Assembly (NCBI RefSeq): GCF_014851815.1
Contig: NZ_JACVAJ010000002.1
Location: forward strand, 682,001-746,000
From: Pseudoxanthomonas sp. PXM01
Lineage (GTDB): Bacteria; Pseudomonadota; Gammaproteobacteria; Xanthomonadales; Xanthomonadaceae
Reading direction: 5' to 3'
Length of the DNA stretch: 64,000 nt
The first letter of the stretch is position 1. Each line of letters opens with the position of its first letter. The notes under the pieces were generated by a model that was not told where the DNA came from, searched no databases, and saw only the letters and a list, made by a program, of their open reading frames with translations. Below are positions 19,637-29,559 of the stretch, one piece after another. The position numbers and the translations under genes are program-made.

Positions 19637-20470
19637 TCAGCGCAGGCGACCGAGCTGGATGGCGCGCAGCCGGTCGTCGGCCGTGCGGGCGACGTCGGTG
19701 CCGGGATACTTGGCGATGACCTCGCCCAGGGTGCGCTCGGCTTCGGGCAGCTTGCCCAGTCCGTAGTCGCACAGGCCGATCTTCAGCAGGGCGCCAGGCG
19801 CCTTGTCGTGGGTCGGGTACTGCACCAGCAGCGCGCGGAACTGTTCCGCGGCCAGTGCGTAATTCTGGGTGACGTAATAACTCTCGCCCAGCCAGTAAAG
19901 CGCGTTGGGCGCATACACGCCGCTGGGGTAAAGCTGCAGGAAACTGGTGAACAACTGCGCCGCATCGGCGTACTCGCCGGCCTTGAGACGGTCGAACGCG
20001 ACGTTGTAGGCGGTGCGCTCGTCGCCGGCGGCGGACAGCGCGCCCATGTCGCCATGGACGCTGGGCGGACGTTCGGCGGTCGCCCCTGCAACGGGCGCCG
20101 GCGTGGTGGCCGGCGCAACGACGGGGGCACTGCCCAGGGGTGGCGCGGCAGGCGTTGTGCCGGTCGGGGCGGGTGCGGTGCCGCCTTCCAGACGGTTGAG
20201 GCGACCGTCCAGGTCGAGATACTGGTCGCGGCCGCGCTGCTTGAGCTGCTCGTTCTCGTTCTGCAGCTGCTCCAGCTGGGCGCGCAACTCGCGGAGCTCC
20301 GCTTCCTGCTGGGTGACCTTGTTGAGCAGGTCGAGGTTCTGCTGCGGGTTGTTGGCCTTCGCCTCCAGCGCGGCCACGCGATCGGCCAGGCTGACGCGTT
20401 GCGCGTACGCGGGAGCGGCGGCCACGAGGGCCGCCGCCAGGACCAGCAGATAGGTCTTTTTCGCGATCAT
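19637..20470 (-). CDS. cpoB: Cell division coordinator CpoB (YbgF)
   Basis: A 277-residue periplasmic protein with a signal peptide (about 1-23, ending PAYAQ). An N-terminal coiled coil (about 25-90, heptads of Leu/Gln/Glu) drives trimerisation. A low-complexity Pro/Ala/Thr linker (about 95-140) follows, then a C-terminal TPR domain (AYNVAFDRLKAGEYADAAQLF onward). It links outer-membrane constriction by Tol-Pal to PBP1b-dependent peptidoglycan synthesis. It is the last gene of the tol-pal set, 15 bp after pal. Confidence 0.93.
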   Translation of the reverse strand: MIAKKTYLLVLAAALVAAAPAYAQRVSLADRVAALEAKANNPQQNLDLLNKVTQQEAELRELRAQLEQLQNENEQLKQRGRDQYLDLDGRLNRLEGGTAPAPTGTTPAAPPLGSAPVVAPATTPAPVAGATAERPPSVHGDMGALSAAGDERTAYNVAFDRLKAGEYADAAQLFTSFLQLYPSGVYAPNALYWLGESYYVTQNYALAAEQFRALLVQYPTHDKAPGALLKIGLCDYGLGKLPEAERTLGEVIAKYPGTDVARTADDRLRAIQLGRLR

Positions 20471-20485
20471 CGTGTCGACGACGGC

Positions 20486-21001
20486 TTACTTCGCCGTGTA
20501 GACGATCTCGACGCGACGGTTCTGCGACCAGGACGCTTCGTCCGAGCCAGTCGCGACCGGGCGCTCTTCGCCGTAGCTGACCACGGTCAGCTGGCTGGCC
20601 GAACCGCCGTTCGCCTGCAGGGCCGAATTCACGGCATTGCCGCGGCGCTCGCCCAGACCCAGGTTGTACTCGCGGCTGCCGCGCTCGTCGGCGTGGCCTT
20701 CCAGCGTGATGCGCGAGGACGGACGGTCACGCAGGTACTTGGCGTGGCAACCCATGATGGCCTGGAACTCCGGCTTCAGGGCGTCCTGGTCCAGATCGAA
20801 GTACACCACGCGCTGGCGCAGGCAGGCGTCGGTGTCCAGATCGTTCGGGCCGTACAGGCCGGACGTGGTCGGCGTCGTCGGGGTGGTCGGGGTGGTGGTC
20901 GTGGTGTCGGTCGGCGGGGTCGGCTTGACGTCCTTCTTACAGCCAGCCAGCACGGCGACGGACATCATGGAGAGCAGCAGAACACGGGTGGTCTTGTTCA
21001 T
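20486..21001 (-). CDS. pal: Peptidoglycan-associated lipoprotein Pal
   Basis: 171 residues. The lipobox LAGC (Cys about 20) directs lipidation and outer-membrane anchoring. A Thr/Pro low-complexity linker follows, then an OmpA-like peptidoglycan-binding domain with VVYFDLDQDAL, the diaminopimelate-contacting Asp/Arg region LEGHADERGSREYNLGLGERR, and QNRRVEIVY. The ATG at 21001 is preferred over one two codons earlier because AAGGA then sits 6 bases away. An in-frame extension upstream into tolB has no coding character and is ignored. Lies 65 bp after tolB. Confidence 0.95.
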   Translation of the reverse strand: MNKTTRVLLLSMMSVAVLAGCKKDVKPTPPTDTTTTTPTTPTTPTTSGLYGPNDLDTDACLRQRVVYFDLDQDALKPEFQAIMGCHAKYLRDRPSSRITLEGHADERGSREYNLGLGERRGNAVNSALQANGGSASQLTVVSYGEERPVATGSDEASWSQNRRVEIVYTAK

Positions 21002-21066
21002 GATCATTCCTTGCGTCGTTGGAACGGGGGATCGGTGGAACCGGGGGTCACATTGTAGACAGAAAA

Positions 21067-22383
21067 TTAACGCTGGGTGCGGTAGGGCGACCACGCCGGC
21101 TCGCGAACGTCGGCGTTGGCGACCACCAGACGCTGGCGCACGCGCGCATCGGCCGACACGGCGTACAGCACGCCGCGTCCACCTTCCCGCGCCGCATACA
21201 GCACCATGCTGGCGTTCGGCGCAAAGCTCGGCGACTCGTCCAGCGAGCCCGGCGACAGCGACGTCCAGCGCGCACCACCCAGACTGGTGTCCATCAGGGC
21301 GATGCGGTAATTGTTGCCGCTGCCCTGCACCACCGCGACCTTCTTGCCATCGAAGCCGATGCTGGCCGTGGCGTTGTAGTTGCCCTCGAAGGTCACCCGG
21401 CTGGCGCTGCCACCACCCGCCGGTACGCGGTAGATCTGCGGACGGCCGCCGCGGTCGGAGGTGAAGTAGATGCTGCTGCCATCCGGACTCCACACCGGTT
21501 CGGTGTCGATCGCCGACGTGGTGGTCAGCTGGCGCAGCGAACGGCTGCCCAGGTCCATCACGTAGATCTCGGGATTGCCGCTGCGCGACAGCGTCAGCGC
21601 CAGCTGGCGGCCGTCCGGCGAGAACGAGGGCGCACCGTTGATGCCACGGAAGCTGGCCACCTTCTCGCGCGCACCGGTGGAGATGTCCTGGATGAAGATG
21701 GCCGAGTTGCCGCCTTCGAAGCTCACGTAGGCCAGTTTGCGACCATCCGGGCTCCACGACGGCGACAGCAGCGGCTCGGCCGAGCGCACCACGGTCTGCG
21801 GGTTGAAGCCATCGGAGTCGGCCACCATCAGCGCGTAGCGCGTCGCCTTGCCGGTGCCGGCGGCGGTGATGTAAGCGATGCGGGTCCAGAACGCGCCGCG
21901 CACGCCGAGGATTTTTTCGTAGATCGCGTCGGCCATCTGGTGGGCGACATCGCGCAGCGCGTTGGCGCGCGCGGTCTTCACCTCGCCGAGCAGCCGCTCC
22001 TGCTTGGCCACATCGAACAGTTCGTACTCCACGCGGTAGCTGCCGTCGCCAGCATCGGCGACGCGACCGACCACGATGTAGTCCTGCCGCAGCGCGCGCC
22101 AGGTCGGGTACTGGATCTCGCTACCGCGCGTGGGGCGTTCGGTGATGCGCGCTTCGGGCAGGGTACGGAAGGCGCCCGAGCGCTCCAGGTCGGCGCGCAC
22201 CACGGCCGAGACGTCGGTCGGCGGCGCGGTGGTGCCCTGGTAAGGCATGGGCACGATGGTGATCGGCAGGGCCGAGGCGTTGCCGCCGATGATGTCGATC
22301 TCCAGACCCTGCTGCTGGGCGGATGCCAGCGCCGGGACGAGAGCGAGCAGGAACAGGGCAAACCAGCGCAGCGGTTTCTTCAT
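21067..22383 (-). CDS. tolB: Tol-Pal system beta-propeller protein TolB
   Basis: A 438-residue periplasmic protein with a signal peptide from the ATG at 22383 (ALFLLALVPALASAQQ). The N-terminal alpha/beta domain (about 25-165) is followed by a six-bladed propeller with repeated PSWSPDGRKLAYVSF, PSFSPDGRQLAL and PVWSPDGSSIYF units. TolB binds Pal and is released by the energised TolQRA complex. An in-frame codon 11 residues upstream is possible but would push the signal peptide inward. A 101-bp gap to tolA may hold a secondary promoter; I see no convincing hexamers. Confidence 0.95.
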   Translation of the reverse strand: MKKPLRWFALFLLALVPALASAQQQGLEIDIIGGNASALPITIVPMPYQGTTAPPTDVSAVVRADLERSGAFRTLPEARITERPTRGSEIQYPTWRALRQDYIVVGRVADAGDGSYRVEYELFDVAKQERLLGEVKTARANALRDVAHQMADAIYEKILGVRGAFWTRIAYITAAGTGKATRYALMVADSDGFNPQTVVRSAEPLLSPSWSPDGRKLAYVSFEGGNSAIFIQDISTGAREKVASFRGINGAPSFSPDGRQLALTLSRSGNPEIYVMDLGSRSLRQLTTTSAIDTEPVWSPDGSSIYFTSDRGGRPQIYRVPAGGGSASRVTFEGNYNATASIGFDGKKVAVVQGSGNNYRIALMDTSLGGARWTSLSPGSLDESPSFAPNASMVLYAAREGGRGVLYAVSADARVRQRLVVANADVREPAWSPYRTQR

Positions 22384-22484
22384 GGGCAACGGCTCTGGGG
22401 TTGAACGGGGCGGCAAAGGGATACCAGCCCGCGCGTGAACGTTTTAACAATTGTGAACGGAGGGCGGCGAAACGTCGTGTGAAG

Positions 22485-23522
22485 TCAACGGTCCCGGGCT
22501 TCGAAGTTCAGGGTCAGGGTCCGGGCGAACACCGATTCGTAGCCCCGATACGGCAGCGGCTGGGCCTTCAGCACGGCACGCTCGACGGAATCCTGGCCCG
22601 CGGGGTCCATCGCACAGCCCGGCTGGACCTCCGCGCTGACTACTTCCCCACCTGGCAACTGACGGATCACGACCTTGCAGCGCGTTCCCACGGGGATGGA
22701 CTCGGGCCGTGTCCACTGGCGCAACACCGCCTCCTGGATGGCGGCGGCATAGCGGCCGCGCAGATCCTCGTCGGTGCCGCCGTTGCCTACCGGGCCGCCT
22801 GCCGGTGCCGGCGTGGAGGCCGCGGCCCCGGCGGCCTGCCGCGCACGGGCATCGGCCAGCTGACGAAGCTTCTGCTCAGCCAATTGCTGCTCCCGCTGCG
22901 CCTGCGTGCGCTGACGACGGATTTCCTCCAGACGCTTCTTGTCGGCCTCGGCCTTCTGCGCGGCTTCGGCGGCGATGCGCTTCTGCCGGTCTTCTTCCTG
23001 CTGCGCGGCCAGCCGGCGCTGCTGTTCGGCCTGCTCCTGGCGCTTGCGCTCGGTCAGGTCGATCTGCTCCTGGCGGCGCTTGGCTTCCTGCTCCTGCAGG
23101 GCCTTCTCCTGCGAGATCGCATCGCGGCGCGCTTCGTCCTGATCGACATCGTCCGGCACGGGGATGCGCTCCTGGGCATTGGCCTGGCGCTCGACCGGTG
23201 CGTCCTGAGGTGCGGGCTCGGGAATCGGCTGCGGCGGCGGGGTGGTGTCCTCGGGGGCCGGCTCCTGCACGGGCTCCGGCATCGGCGCCGGCTGGAAATC
23301 CAGGGCGCGCTCGACCGCCCGCTGGTCGGCAGCGGACACGTCCAGCGTGGCTTCCATCGACTGCGAGCCTGCGGCATTCAGGCGATCGCGGTCCCACTTG
23401 AAGTACGGCGACACCAGCAGCACGACGAGCAGCAGCACGTGCAGGCCGATGGCCCACGCCACCGCCCGACCCAACCCCTCGTCCTGCGGGGGGCGCTGGC
23501 GCTGGAGCACCTCAGCGTGCAT
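22485..23522 (-). CDS. tolA: TolA, trans-periplasmic link of the Tol-Pal system
   Basis: 345 residues. A single N-terminal membrane helix (about 23-40, AWAIGLHVLLLVVLLVSPYF) is followed by a Pro/Glu-rich stretch, a long charged helical domain with Gln/Glu/Arg/Lys/Ala heptads (about 110-225), a Gly/Pro linker and a C-terminal globular domain (LRGRYAAAIQEAVLRQW, KVVIRQLPGGEV) that contacts TolB/Pal. The ATG at 23522 lies inside tolR (11-nt overlap), implying translational coupling; a GTG two codons earlier is also open. The architecture matches TolA though the helical domain is shorter than in E. coli. Confidence 0.94.
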   Translation of the reverse strand: MHAEVLQRQRPPQDEGLGRAVAWAIGLHVLLLVVLLVSPYFKWDRDRLNAAGSQSMEATLDVSAADQRAVERALDFQPAPMPEPVQEPAPEDTTPPPQPIPEPAPQDAPVERQANAQERIPVPDDVDQDEARRDAISQEKALQEQEAKRRQEQIDLTERKRQEQAEQQRRLAAQQEEDRQKRIAAEAAQKAEADKKRLEEIRRQRTQAQREQQLAEQKLRQLADARARQAAGAAASTPAPAGGPVGNGGTDEDLRGRYAAAIQEAVLRQWTRPESIPVGTRCKVVIRQLPGGEVVSAEVQPGCAMDPAGQDSVERAVLKAQPLPYRGYESVFARTLTLNFEARDR

Positions 23523-23955
23523 TGCCACCCGCGTTGGTCATCAGGCTGACGTTGCTGACCTTGGCACGGCGCAGCACATCCATGGCATCGAGCACCTTCT
23601 GGTACGGCGCAGCGCCTTCGGCGGCCACCATGATGCGCAGCTCGTTGCCCTGCTCCGCGCGGATCGCGGCGACCTGGGCCTCGAGCGTGGCCGCGTCCAG
23701 CACCTCGGGCTGCTTGGCTTCCGGCAGCTTCAGGCCATAGCGGCCGTCGGGATACGCGATGACGATGACAGGCTCGTTGCGCGTCTCGACCGCCTTCGCG
23801 TTGGACGACGGCAGTTTCACGTCCACGCTCAGCGTGAGCAGCGGCGCGGTCACCATGAAAATGATCAGCAGCACCAGCATCACGTCGATGTAGGGCACGA
23901 CGTTGATCTCGGACTTCAGCTTGCGCCGCTTGCGATGGATGATGCTTCCGGCCAT
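23512..23955 (-). CDS. tolR: TolR, proton-channel subunit
   Basis: A 147-residue ExbD/TolR-type inner-membrane protein. A short basic cytoplasmic N-terminus (HRKRRKLKSEINVVPYIDVMLVLLIIF) leads into one membrane helix carrying the essential Asp in PYIDVMLV. A periplasmic domain follows. With TolQ it uses the proton gradient to drive TolA. It is 12 bp after tolQ and overlaps tolA by 11 nt. Confidence 0.95.
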   Translation of the reverse strand: MAGSIIHRKRRKLKSEINVVPYIDVMLVLLIIFMVTAPLLTLSVDVKLPSSNAKAVETRNEPVIVIAYPDGRYGLKLPEAKQPEVLDAATLEAQVAAIRAEQGNELRIMVAAEGAAPYQKVLDAMDVLRRAKVSNVSLMTNAGGNAR

Positions 23956-23967
23956 GGCGTGCCCCGC

Positions 23968-24741
23968 TTACTCGCCCGAATTCTGGCGCTGGAGGATGGA
24001 ACTGAACTCCTCGGCGAAGCTTTCGTAGCGCACGGCCAGCCGCTCGACGCGGGTGGTGAAGCGGTTGTAGGCCCACACGGCGGGAATGGCGACGAACAGG
24101 CCGATGGCGGTGGCGAACAGCGCTTCCGAGATGCCCGGCGCGACGGCGGCGATACCCGCCTGTTCGCCACTGTTGAGCATGTCGTGCATGGTCACCATGA
24201 TGCCGAATACCGTACCGACCAGGCCCACGTAGGGTGCCGTCGAACCGATGTTCGCCAGCAGTTCCAGGTTGCGCTCCAGCTGGTCGACTTCGCGCGTGTA
24301 GGTCACGCGCATGGCGCGCTGCGCGCCTTCGAGCTGCGCGCGACCATCGAGACCGCGCTTGTCGCGCAGGCGGGTGAACTCACGGAAGCCCGCTTCGAAG
24401 ATGGCCTCCAGGCCGGTGACCACGCGGTTGCGGTCGGCGGCGCCGGCGTAGAGCTTGTGCAGTTCGGCGCCGGACCAGAAGCGGCCTTCGAACTCGTCGG
24501 CATCGCGGTTCGCGGTCTTGAACACACGCCCCTTGCGGAAAATGATCACCCAGCTGATCACCGATCCGACCAGCAGCAACAGCACGATCAACTGCACCGG
24601 CAGGCTCGCCTTGAGCATCAGATCGATGTAGTTGATCCCGCTGTGCGTGGTGGCAGCGGCGGCCTCGGCAGCGGCGGCAGCCGTCTCGGGCGGCAATGCC
24701 TCCGTTACGACTTCCTGGAAGGCCAGCAGCGTTGCGATCAT
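23968..24741 (-). CDS. tolQ: TolQ, proton-channel subunit
   Basis: A 257-residue MotA/TolQ/ExbB-family protein with three membrane helices: one near the N-terminus (LPVQLIVLLLLVGSVISWVIIF), then two after the cytoplasmic loop (NIGSTAPYVGLVGTVFGIM and ALFATAIGLFVAIPAVWAYN). The conserved TAPYVGLLGTVxGI-like stretch lines the channel. GAGGA seven bases upstream supports the ATG at 24741. It lies 39 bp after ybgC. Confidence 0.95.
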   Translation of the reverse strand: MIATLLAFQEVVTEALPPETAAAAAEAAAATTHSGINYIDLMLKASLPVQLIVLLLLVGSVISWVIIFRKGRVFKTANRDADEFEGRFWSGAELHKLYAGAADRNRVVTGLEAIFEAGFREFTRLRDKRGLDGRAQLEGAQRAMRVTYTREVDQLERNLELLANIGSTAPYVGLVGTVFGIMVTMHDMLNSGEQAGIAAVAPGISEALFATAIGLFVAIPAVWAYNRFTTRVERLAVRYESFAEEFSSILQRQNSGE

Positions 24742-24780
24742 CCGTCGTTCCTCGTGTCTCGGTTCGTGGTGCGTATCGGG

Positions 24781-25236
24781 TTAAAGCGGCCGGCCCGGGG
24801 ATTCGAGTCGACGGAACTCCTGGTACAACGCATCGGGCAGCCCGACGGGTTTGAATGTCGACGCGCGGAGCGCAGCGACCTTCACCTCCGCGGTCAGCAG
24901 AACCTCGCCGTCCCGTTCGATGGACTGGGCGAAGACCACGCTGGCCCGCTTGCACTCATGGATGCGCGCGCTGACCTGGAGCAGATCGTCCAGCCGTGCG
25001 GGGCGCAGGAAATCCAAGCGCATCGAACGGACGGCGAACACCAGGTCGTGGGTTTGGCGCAATCGCTCCTGGGCGTAACCACCGGCCCGTAACCACTCGG
25101 TACGGGTCCGTTCCAGGAAGGCGACATATTGCGCGTGGTACACCACGCCACCGGCGTCGGTATCTTCCCAATAGACGCGTGTCGGAAAGATGAACGGAGC
25201 CGCATCCCCGGCGATCGTCTTCGAATCAGTCGTCAA
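24781..25236 (-). CDS. ybgC: Acyl-CoA thioesterase YbgC
   Basis: A 151-residue hot-dog-fold thioesterase, usually first gene of the tol-pal operon. The catalytic segment is VYWEDTDAGGVVYHAQYVAFLERTR, where the Asp of DTDAGG is the active residue. It hydrolyses short-chain or malonyl-type acyl-CoAs and interacts with phospholipid synthesis at the membrane. The only available start is TTG at 25236, backed by GGGAG about 8 bases upstream, so it is a non-ATG gene and may be translated modestly. It follows ruvB by 51 bp. Confidence 0.92.
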   Translation of the reverse strand: MTTDSKTIAGDAAPFIFPTRVYWEDTDAGGVVYHAQYVAFLERTRTEWLRAGGYAQERLRQTHDLVFAVRSMRLDFLRPARLDDLLQVSARIHECKRASVVFAQSIERDGEVLLTAEVKVAALRASTFKPVGLPDALYQEFRRLESPGRPL

Positions 25237-25287
25237 AGCATGCGCTCCCGCACGGTGTGATGCATACCAACCTGTAACCAGTGAGGT

Positions 25288-26328
25288 CTAGAACAGTTCG
25301 CCCGATGCCTCGCCGGCCTCCGGCACCCGCCCTTTCGGCGTCAGCCCGAGGTGCAGGTAAGCCTTACGAGTCGCCATGCGACCGCGTGCGGTACGGATCA
25401 GAAACCCCTGCTGGATGAGGTAGGGCTCGATGACGTCTTCCAGCGTGCCCCGCTCTTCGCTGAGCGCTGCCGCCAGCGACTCCACGCCCACCGGACCGCC
25501 GTCGAAGCTGTCCATGATGGTGCGCAGCATGCGGCGGTCCAGCTCGTCGAAGCCTTCCGGATCCACCTTCAGCATCTGCATGGCGGCCCGTGCGACATCC
25601 ACGTCGATATGGCCGTTGGCCTTGACCTGGGCGTAGTCGCGCACACGCCGCAGCAGGCGGTTGGCGATGCGCGGCGTCCCGCGTGCACGGCGGGCGATCT
25701 CGGCAGCGCCTTCCGGCACGCAGTCCATGCCGAGGATGCGGGCCGAGCGCTGCACGATGCGGGTCAGTTCCTCAGGCGAGTAGAACTCCAGCCGTTGCAC
25801 GATGCCGAAGCGGTCGCGCAGCGGCGCGGTCAGCAATCCCGCGCGCGTGGTGGCGCCGATAAGGGTGAACGGCGGCAGGTCGAGCTTGATCGAACGGGCG
25901 GCTGGACCTTCGCCGATCATGATGTCGATCTGGAAATCTTCCATCGCCGGATACAGCACTTCCTCGACCACCGGCGACAGGCGATGGATCTCGTCGACGA
26001 ACAGCACGTCGTGCGGCTGGAGGTTGGTCAACAACGCGGCCAGGTCGCCGGCCTTCTCGATCACCGGGCCGGAGGTGACCCGCAGGTTCACGCCCAGCTC
26101 GTTGGCGATGACATGACTCAGCGTGGTCTTGCCGAGCCCAGGCGGCCCGAAGATCAGCACGTGGTCCAGCGCCTCGCCCCTTCCCTTCGCCGCCTGGATA
26201 TAGATGTCCAACTGCTCGCGGACCGGCTTCTGGCCGAGGTACTCGTCCAGTCGCTTGGGGCGGATGCTGGCCTCGATGGCGTCGTCTTCGCGCGTGGCGG
26301 ACGAATCGATGATGCGGTCTGCGGTCAT
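25288..26328 (-). CDS. ruvB: Holliday junction helicase subunit RuvB
   Basis: A 346-residue AAA+ motor that drives branch migration with RuvA. Walker A is GPPGLGKTT (61-69), Walker [11 protein letters not shown], sensor 1 [11 protein letters not shown], and the arginine-finger region APLRDRFGI; a winged-helix domain that contacts DNA follows at the C-terminus. The ATG at 26328 gives the usual N-terminus (TADRIID). A longer frame to 26472 runs across the DUF418 gene and is rejected. Unlike E. coli, ruvB is separated from ruvCA by kup and a DUF418 gene. Confidence 0.97.
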   Translation of the reverse strand: MTADRIIDSSATREDDAIEASIRPKRLDEYLGQKPVREQLDIYIQAAKGRGEALDHVLIFGPPGLGKTTLSHVIANELGVNLRVTSGPVIEKAGDLAALLTNLQPHDVLFVDEIHRLSPVVEEVLYPAMEDFQIDIMIGEGPAARSIKLDLPPFTLIGATTRAGLLTAPLRDRFGIVQRLEFYSPEELTRIVQRSARILGMDCVPEGAAEIARRARGTPRIANRLLRRVRDYAQVKANGHIDVDVARAAMQMLKVDPEGFDELDRRMLRTIMDSFDGGPVGVESLAAALSEERGTLEDVIEPYLIQQGFLIRTARGRMATRKAYLHLGLTPKGRVPEAGEASGELF

Positions 26329-26369
26329 GCGCCCATTATGACGGACGGATTCACCCCGCGGCCGCTCGA

Positions 26370-27524
26370 TCAGGCCGCGACGGCGTCGTTGGCCCTCGAC
26401 CCGCGTGTCAGTCGCAGGTATGACCTGTGCCACAGCCATTCCAGCGGACCCCGCTTGGCATGTCGTTGCCACAGGTGGGCGAACAGCATCACGCCGGCGG
26501 CGACAAGGAGGTAGATCCCCACCGTGGCGGGAACCGACCAGGCCTCAGGTACGCGACGCGCCAGACCCAGGCCCCAGTCGTAGCACAGCGCCGATGCCAG
26601 CAGGTTCTGCAGCACGTAGCCGCTCAGGGCCATGCGACCTACCTCGGCGAGGCGGCGCCCGAGTGCGCCCGGCTGTGGACGGCGATGGAAGGCCTCCGCC
26701 ACCGCCGCAAGCAGGCCCATCGCGACGAACGGCGCCGTGCCGTAGCGCCCGGCCATGATGCCGGCATCGCCGCCGAACACGCCCATCGCCATGTCGATGG
26801 GCCAGGCGACGCCGAGCCCCAGCACGATCAGCCAACGGCGCAGGCGCACGCCCCGTGCTTCGAACACCCCCGCCTCCAGCAGCCGCGCGCCCAGCAGGAA
26901 CAGCGCCACGCTCATCGGTGCGATGAAGAACATCTCTTCGCGGAACAACCAGACGTTATCGACGCGCGACTGCACCATGTCCCACCAGCCCGATCCGGTG
27001 GCGGCCGTCACCCCGCCCGGCATGTCGCCATCGAAGAACGCCAGCACCAGCACCACGAGGCCGAGAAACAGGAAGTGCACGCCGGCGGCGACCGCCAGCC
27101 ACGCAGTCCTGCCACGGCTTCCCAACCGCAGCATGAAGGCCACGACCACCGAGGTGATCGCATAGCCCATCAGCACGTCGAACTCGACGACGAACAGGTA
27201 GTTCAGCACGCCGTCGACGAACAGCAGCGCGGCGCGCACCAGATAGGGGCCGGGCCAGCGGATGCCTGCGGCGAGCGCGGACCGCTGCTGCAAGACGATG
27301 CCCATACCGAACATCAGCGCAAGCAGGCCGAGGAACTTGCCCTGCGTCAGCTGCTGCAGGGCCAACGTGCCCCAATGCATGTCGTCGGACTGGCCCCAGC
27401 CTGTCGCGAGGTAGCCGAGCAGGCCGCCCGGGTACATGAAGATCCAGATGTTGGTGCCCAGCGTGCCGAGGATCGCGATGCCCCGAAGGACATCGAGCAC
27501 GATCAGGCGGTCATGCAGTGGCAT
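26370..27524 (-). CDS. DUF418-family polytopic membrane protein
   Basis: 384 residues with about nine hydrophobic segments. The opening [21 protein letters not shown] is the hallmark start of DUF418/YeiB-type membrane proteins, and the C-terminal domain with [21 protein letters not shown] is the DUF418 region proper. Proteins of this family are inner-membrane and of unknown function; an acyl- or substrate-transfer or transport role has been proposed by similarity to DUF1624/acyltransferase-like proteins. The ATG at 27524 is chosen because it directly precedes the conserved opening; 13 more in-frame codons lie upstream. It sits between kup and ruvB on the same strand. Confidence 0.85.
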   Translation of the reverse strand: MPLHDRLIVLDVLRGIAILGTLGTNIWIFMYPGGLLGYLATGWGQSDDMHWGTLALQQLTQGKFLGLLALMFGMGIVLQQRSALAAGIRWPGPYLVRAALLFVDGVLNYLFVVEFDVLMGYAITSVVVAFMLRLGSRGRTAWLAVAAGVHFLFLGLVVLVLAFFDGDMPGGVTAATGSGWWDMVQSRVDNVWLFREEMFFIAPMSVALFLLGARLLEAGVFEARGVRLRRWLIVLGLGVAWPIDMAMGVFGGDAGIMAGRYGTAPFVAMGLLAAVAEAFHRRPQPGALGRRLAEVGRMALSGYVLQNLLASALCYDWGLGLARRVPEAWSVPATVGIYLLVAAGVMLFAHLWQRHAKRGPLEWLWHRSYLRLTRGSRANDAVAA

Positions 27525-27584
27525 CCGGCGTCCTTGCGTGAGCGGTGACCGAGTGTACGGCACCGCCTTGCGCGCGACGCGGGG

Positions 27585-29507
27585 TCAGATCTCGACCTGC
27601 GCGCCCAACTCCACGAGCCGATTGCCGGGAATCCGGAAGAAGCCGGTAGCGGGCGCGGCGTTGCGGTGCATGACCGCGAACAGCTTGTCGCGCCAGATCG
27701 GCATGCCGCGACGGCGGATGGCGACCACGCTTTCGCGGCTGGCGAAATAGGTGGTGTCCATCGGATCGAAATAGATGCCACCCTTGTCGCACGAGCGCAT
27801 CAGCGCCGCCGGCACGTCCGGCGTCTCCATGAAGCCATAGCGCACGATCACGCGATAGAAGTCGTCGCCGATCGATTCGATCTTCAGCTTCTTCGCCGGC
27901 GGCGCGTACGGCACCGTCAGCGTCTCGACCGTCAGGAACACGTTGCGCTCGTGCAGCACCTTGTTGTGCTTGAGGTTGTGCAGCAACGCATGCGGCACCA
28001 TGCCGGTCTGCGCGGTCAGGAACACCGCCGTGCCCGGCACGCGCACCGGCGGCGCCAGCATCAGGCCCGGCAGGAACGTGTCCAGCTGGATGCCGTCCTT
28101 GCGGATCTCGGCGGTCAGCAGTTCGCGGCCACGACGCCAGGTGCGCAGCAGGGTGAACAGGATCGTGCCCAGCACCACCGGGAACCAGCCGCCCTGCAGG
28201 ATCTTCGCGCCGTTGGCGATCACGAAGGCGACGTCGGCGACCAGGAACAGCGCGCACAACGGCAACACCCAGCGGCGCCACTTCGGCCACAGCGCGCGCG
28301 CCACGATGGCCAGCAGCAGCGTGTCGATCAGCATGGTGGCCGACACCGAGATGCCGTACGCGGTCGCCAGCGCCGAGGAGCTGCGGAACGCCAGCACCAG
28401 GCCGATGACGATGATCATCATCATCCAGTTGATGCCGGGGATATAGATCTGGCCGATGGTGTCGTGCGAGGTGTGCTTGATGTGCATGCGCGGGATGTAG
28501 CCGAGCTGCATCGCCTGGCGCGCAATGGAGAAGCCGCCGGTGATGACCGCCTGCGAGGCGATCACGGTGGCGGCGGTGGCCAGCACGATCATCGGGATGC
28601 GCCCCCACTCCGGCACGCCGATGTAGAACGGGTTCTTGATCGCCGCCGGGTTTTCCAGGATCAGCGCACCCTGGCCCAGGTAGTTCAGCATCAGCGCCGG
28701 CAGCACGAACCAGTACCACGCGAGCCGGATCGGGCGCGCACCGAAGTGGCCCATGTCCGTGTAGATGGCTTCACCGCCGGTTACCGCCAGCACCACGGCG
28801 CCCAGGATGAAGATGCCGTGCCAGTGGTGAGTGAGGAAGAAGTTGACCGCCCACACCGGATTGATCGCATGCAGCACTTCGGTCTCGTGGGTGATGTTGA
28901 TCACCCCCAGCACCGCCAGCACCAGGAACCAGGTCACGGTGATCGGGCCGAACACCTTGCCCACCTTGGCGGTGCCGAACCGCTGGGTGGCGAACAGGCT
29001 GACCAGCACCACCAGCGTGATCGGCACGATCCAGCTGTGCATCTGCGGCGCGACCACTTCCAGTCCTTCCACGGCCGAAAGCACCGAGATGGCCGGCGTG
29101 ATGACGCCATCGCCGAAGAACAGCGAAGCCCCGAAGATGCCGAGGATGCCGACCAGGTAGGCCGAGCGCGACCCCTTCGCGAGGCTCCGCTGGGCCAGCG
29201 CCATCAGCGCCATGATGCCGCCCTCGCCTTCGTTGTCGGCACGCATGATGATGGTCACGTACTTCACCGTGACCACCATGGTCAGCGCCCAGAAAACCAG
29301 CGACAGCACGCCGAGCACGGTGTCGTGGTCGGCGACCAGGCCGTAGTGGCCGGAGAACGCCTCCTTCAGGGTGTACAGCGGGCTGGTGCCGATGTCGCCG
29401 AACACCACGCCGATGGCGCCGATGACCAAGGTGGCGAGACTGGCGTTGCCGTGCCCGTGGTGATGCCCATGGGGAGCGGACGACGCGGAATGCGAAGGGG
29501 TGGACAT
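27585..29507 (-). CDS. kup: Kup potassium uptake permease
   Basis: A 640-residue low-affinity K+/H+ symporter of the KUP/HAK/KT family. The diagnostic [14 protein letters not shown] is in the first membrane helix, about 12 helices follow (residues about 25-460), and there is a cytoplasmic C-terminal domain (about 480-640, [24 protein letters not shown]). The N-terminus carries a His/Gly-rich stretch ([10 protein letters not shown]) that could bind metal. It interrupts the ruv genes: 52 bp after ruvA, 60 bp before the DUF418 gene. Confidence 0.95.
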   Translation of the reverse strand: MSTPSHSASSAPHGHHHGHGNASLATLVIGAIGVVFGDIGTSPLYTLKEAFSGHYGLVADHDTVLGVLSLVFWALTMVVTVKYVTIIMRADNEGEGGIMALMALAQRSLAKGSRSAYLVGILGIFGASLFFGDGVITPAISVLSAVEGLEVVAPQMHSWIVPITLVVLVSLFATQRFGTAKVGKVFGPITVTWFLVLAVLGVINITHETEVLHAINPVWAVNFFLTHHWHGIFILGAVVLAVTGGEAIYTDMGHFGARPIRLAWYWFVLPALMLNYLGQGALILENPAAIKNPFYIGVPEWGRIPMIVLATAATVIASQAVITGGFSIARQAMQLGYIPRMHIKHTSHDTIGQIYIPGINWMMMIIVIGLVLAFRSSSALATAYGISVSATMLIDTLLLAIVARALWPKWRRWVLPLCALFLVADVAFVIANGAKILQGGWFPVVLGTILFTLLRTWRRGRELLTAEIRKDGIQLDTFLPGLMLAPPVRVPGTAVFLTAQTGMVPHALLHNLKHNKVLHERNVFLTVETLTVPYAPPAKKLKIESIGDDFYRVIVRYGFMETPDVPAALMRSCDKGGIYFDPMDTTYFASRESVVAIRRRGMPIWRDKLFAVMHRNAAPATGFFRIPGNRLVELGAQVEI

Positions 29508-29559
29508 GGCGGCCGGCAGGGTAGCGCTGGAGAAGTGAAGGGATGCTCTAGAGCGACGG

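Noticed and set aside
21002..21757. In-frame upstream extension of pal over tolB
   Set aside because: It overlaps the tolB propeller in another frame, and Pal has its own signal peptide, lipobox and Shine-Dalgarno sequence at 21001.
22430..22465. A second LacI-like site upstream of tolB
   Set aside because: An AACGTT core with A/T-rich flanks is present, but the half sites do not pair, so it is not a convincing operator.
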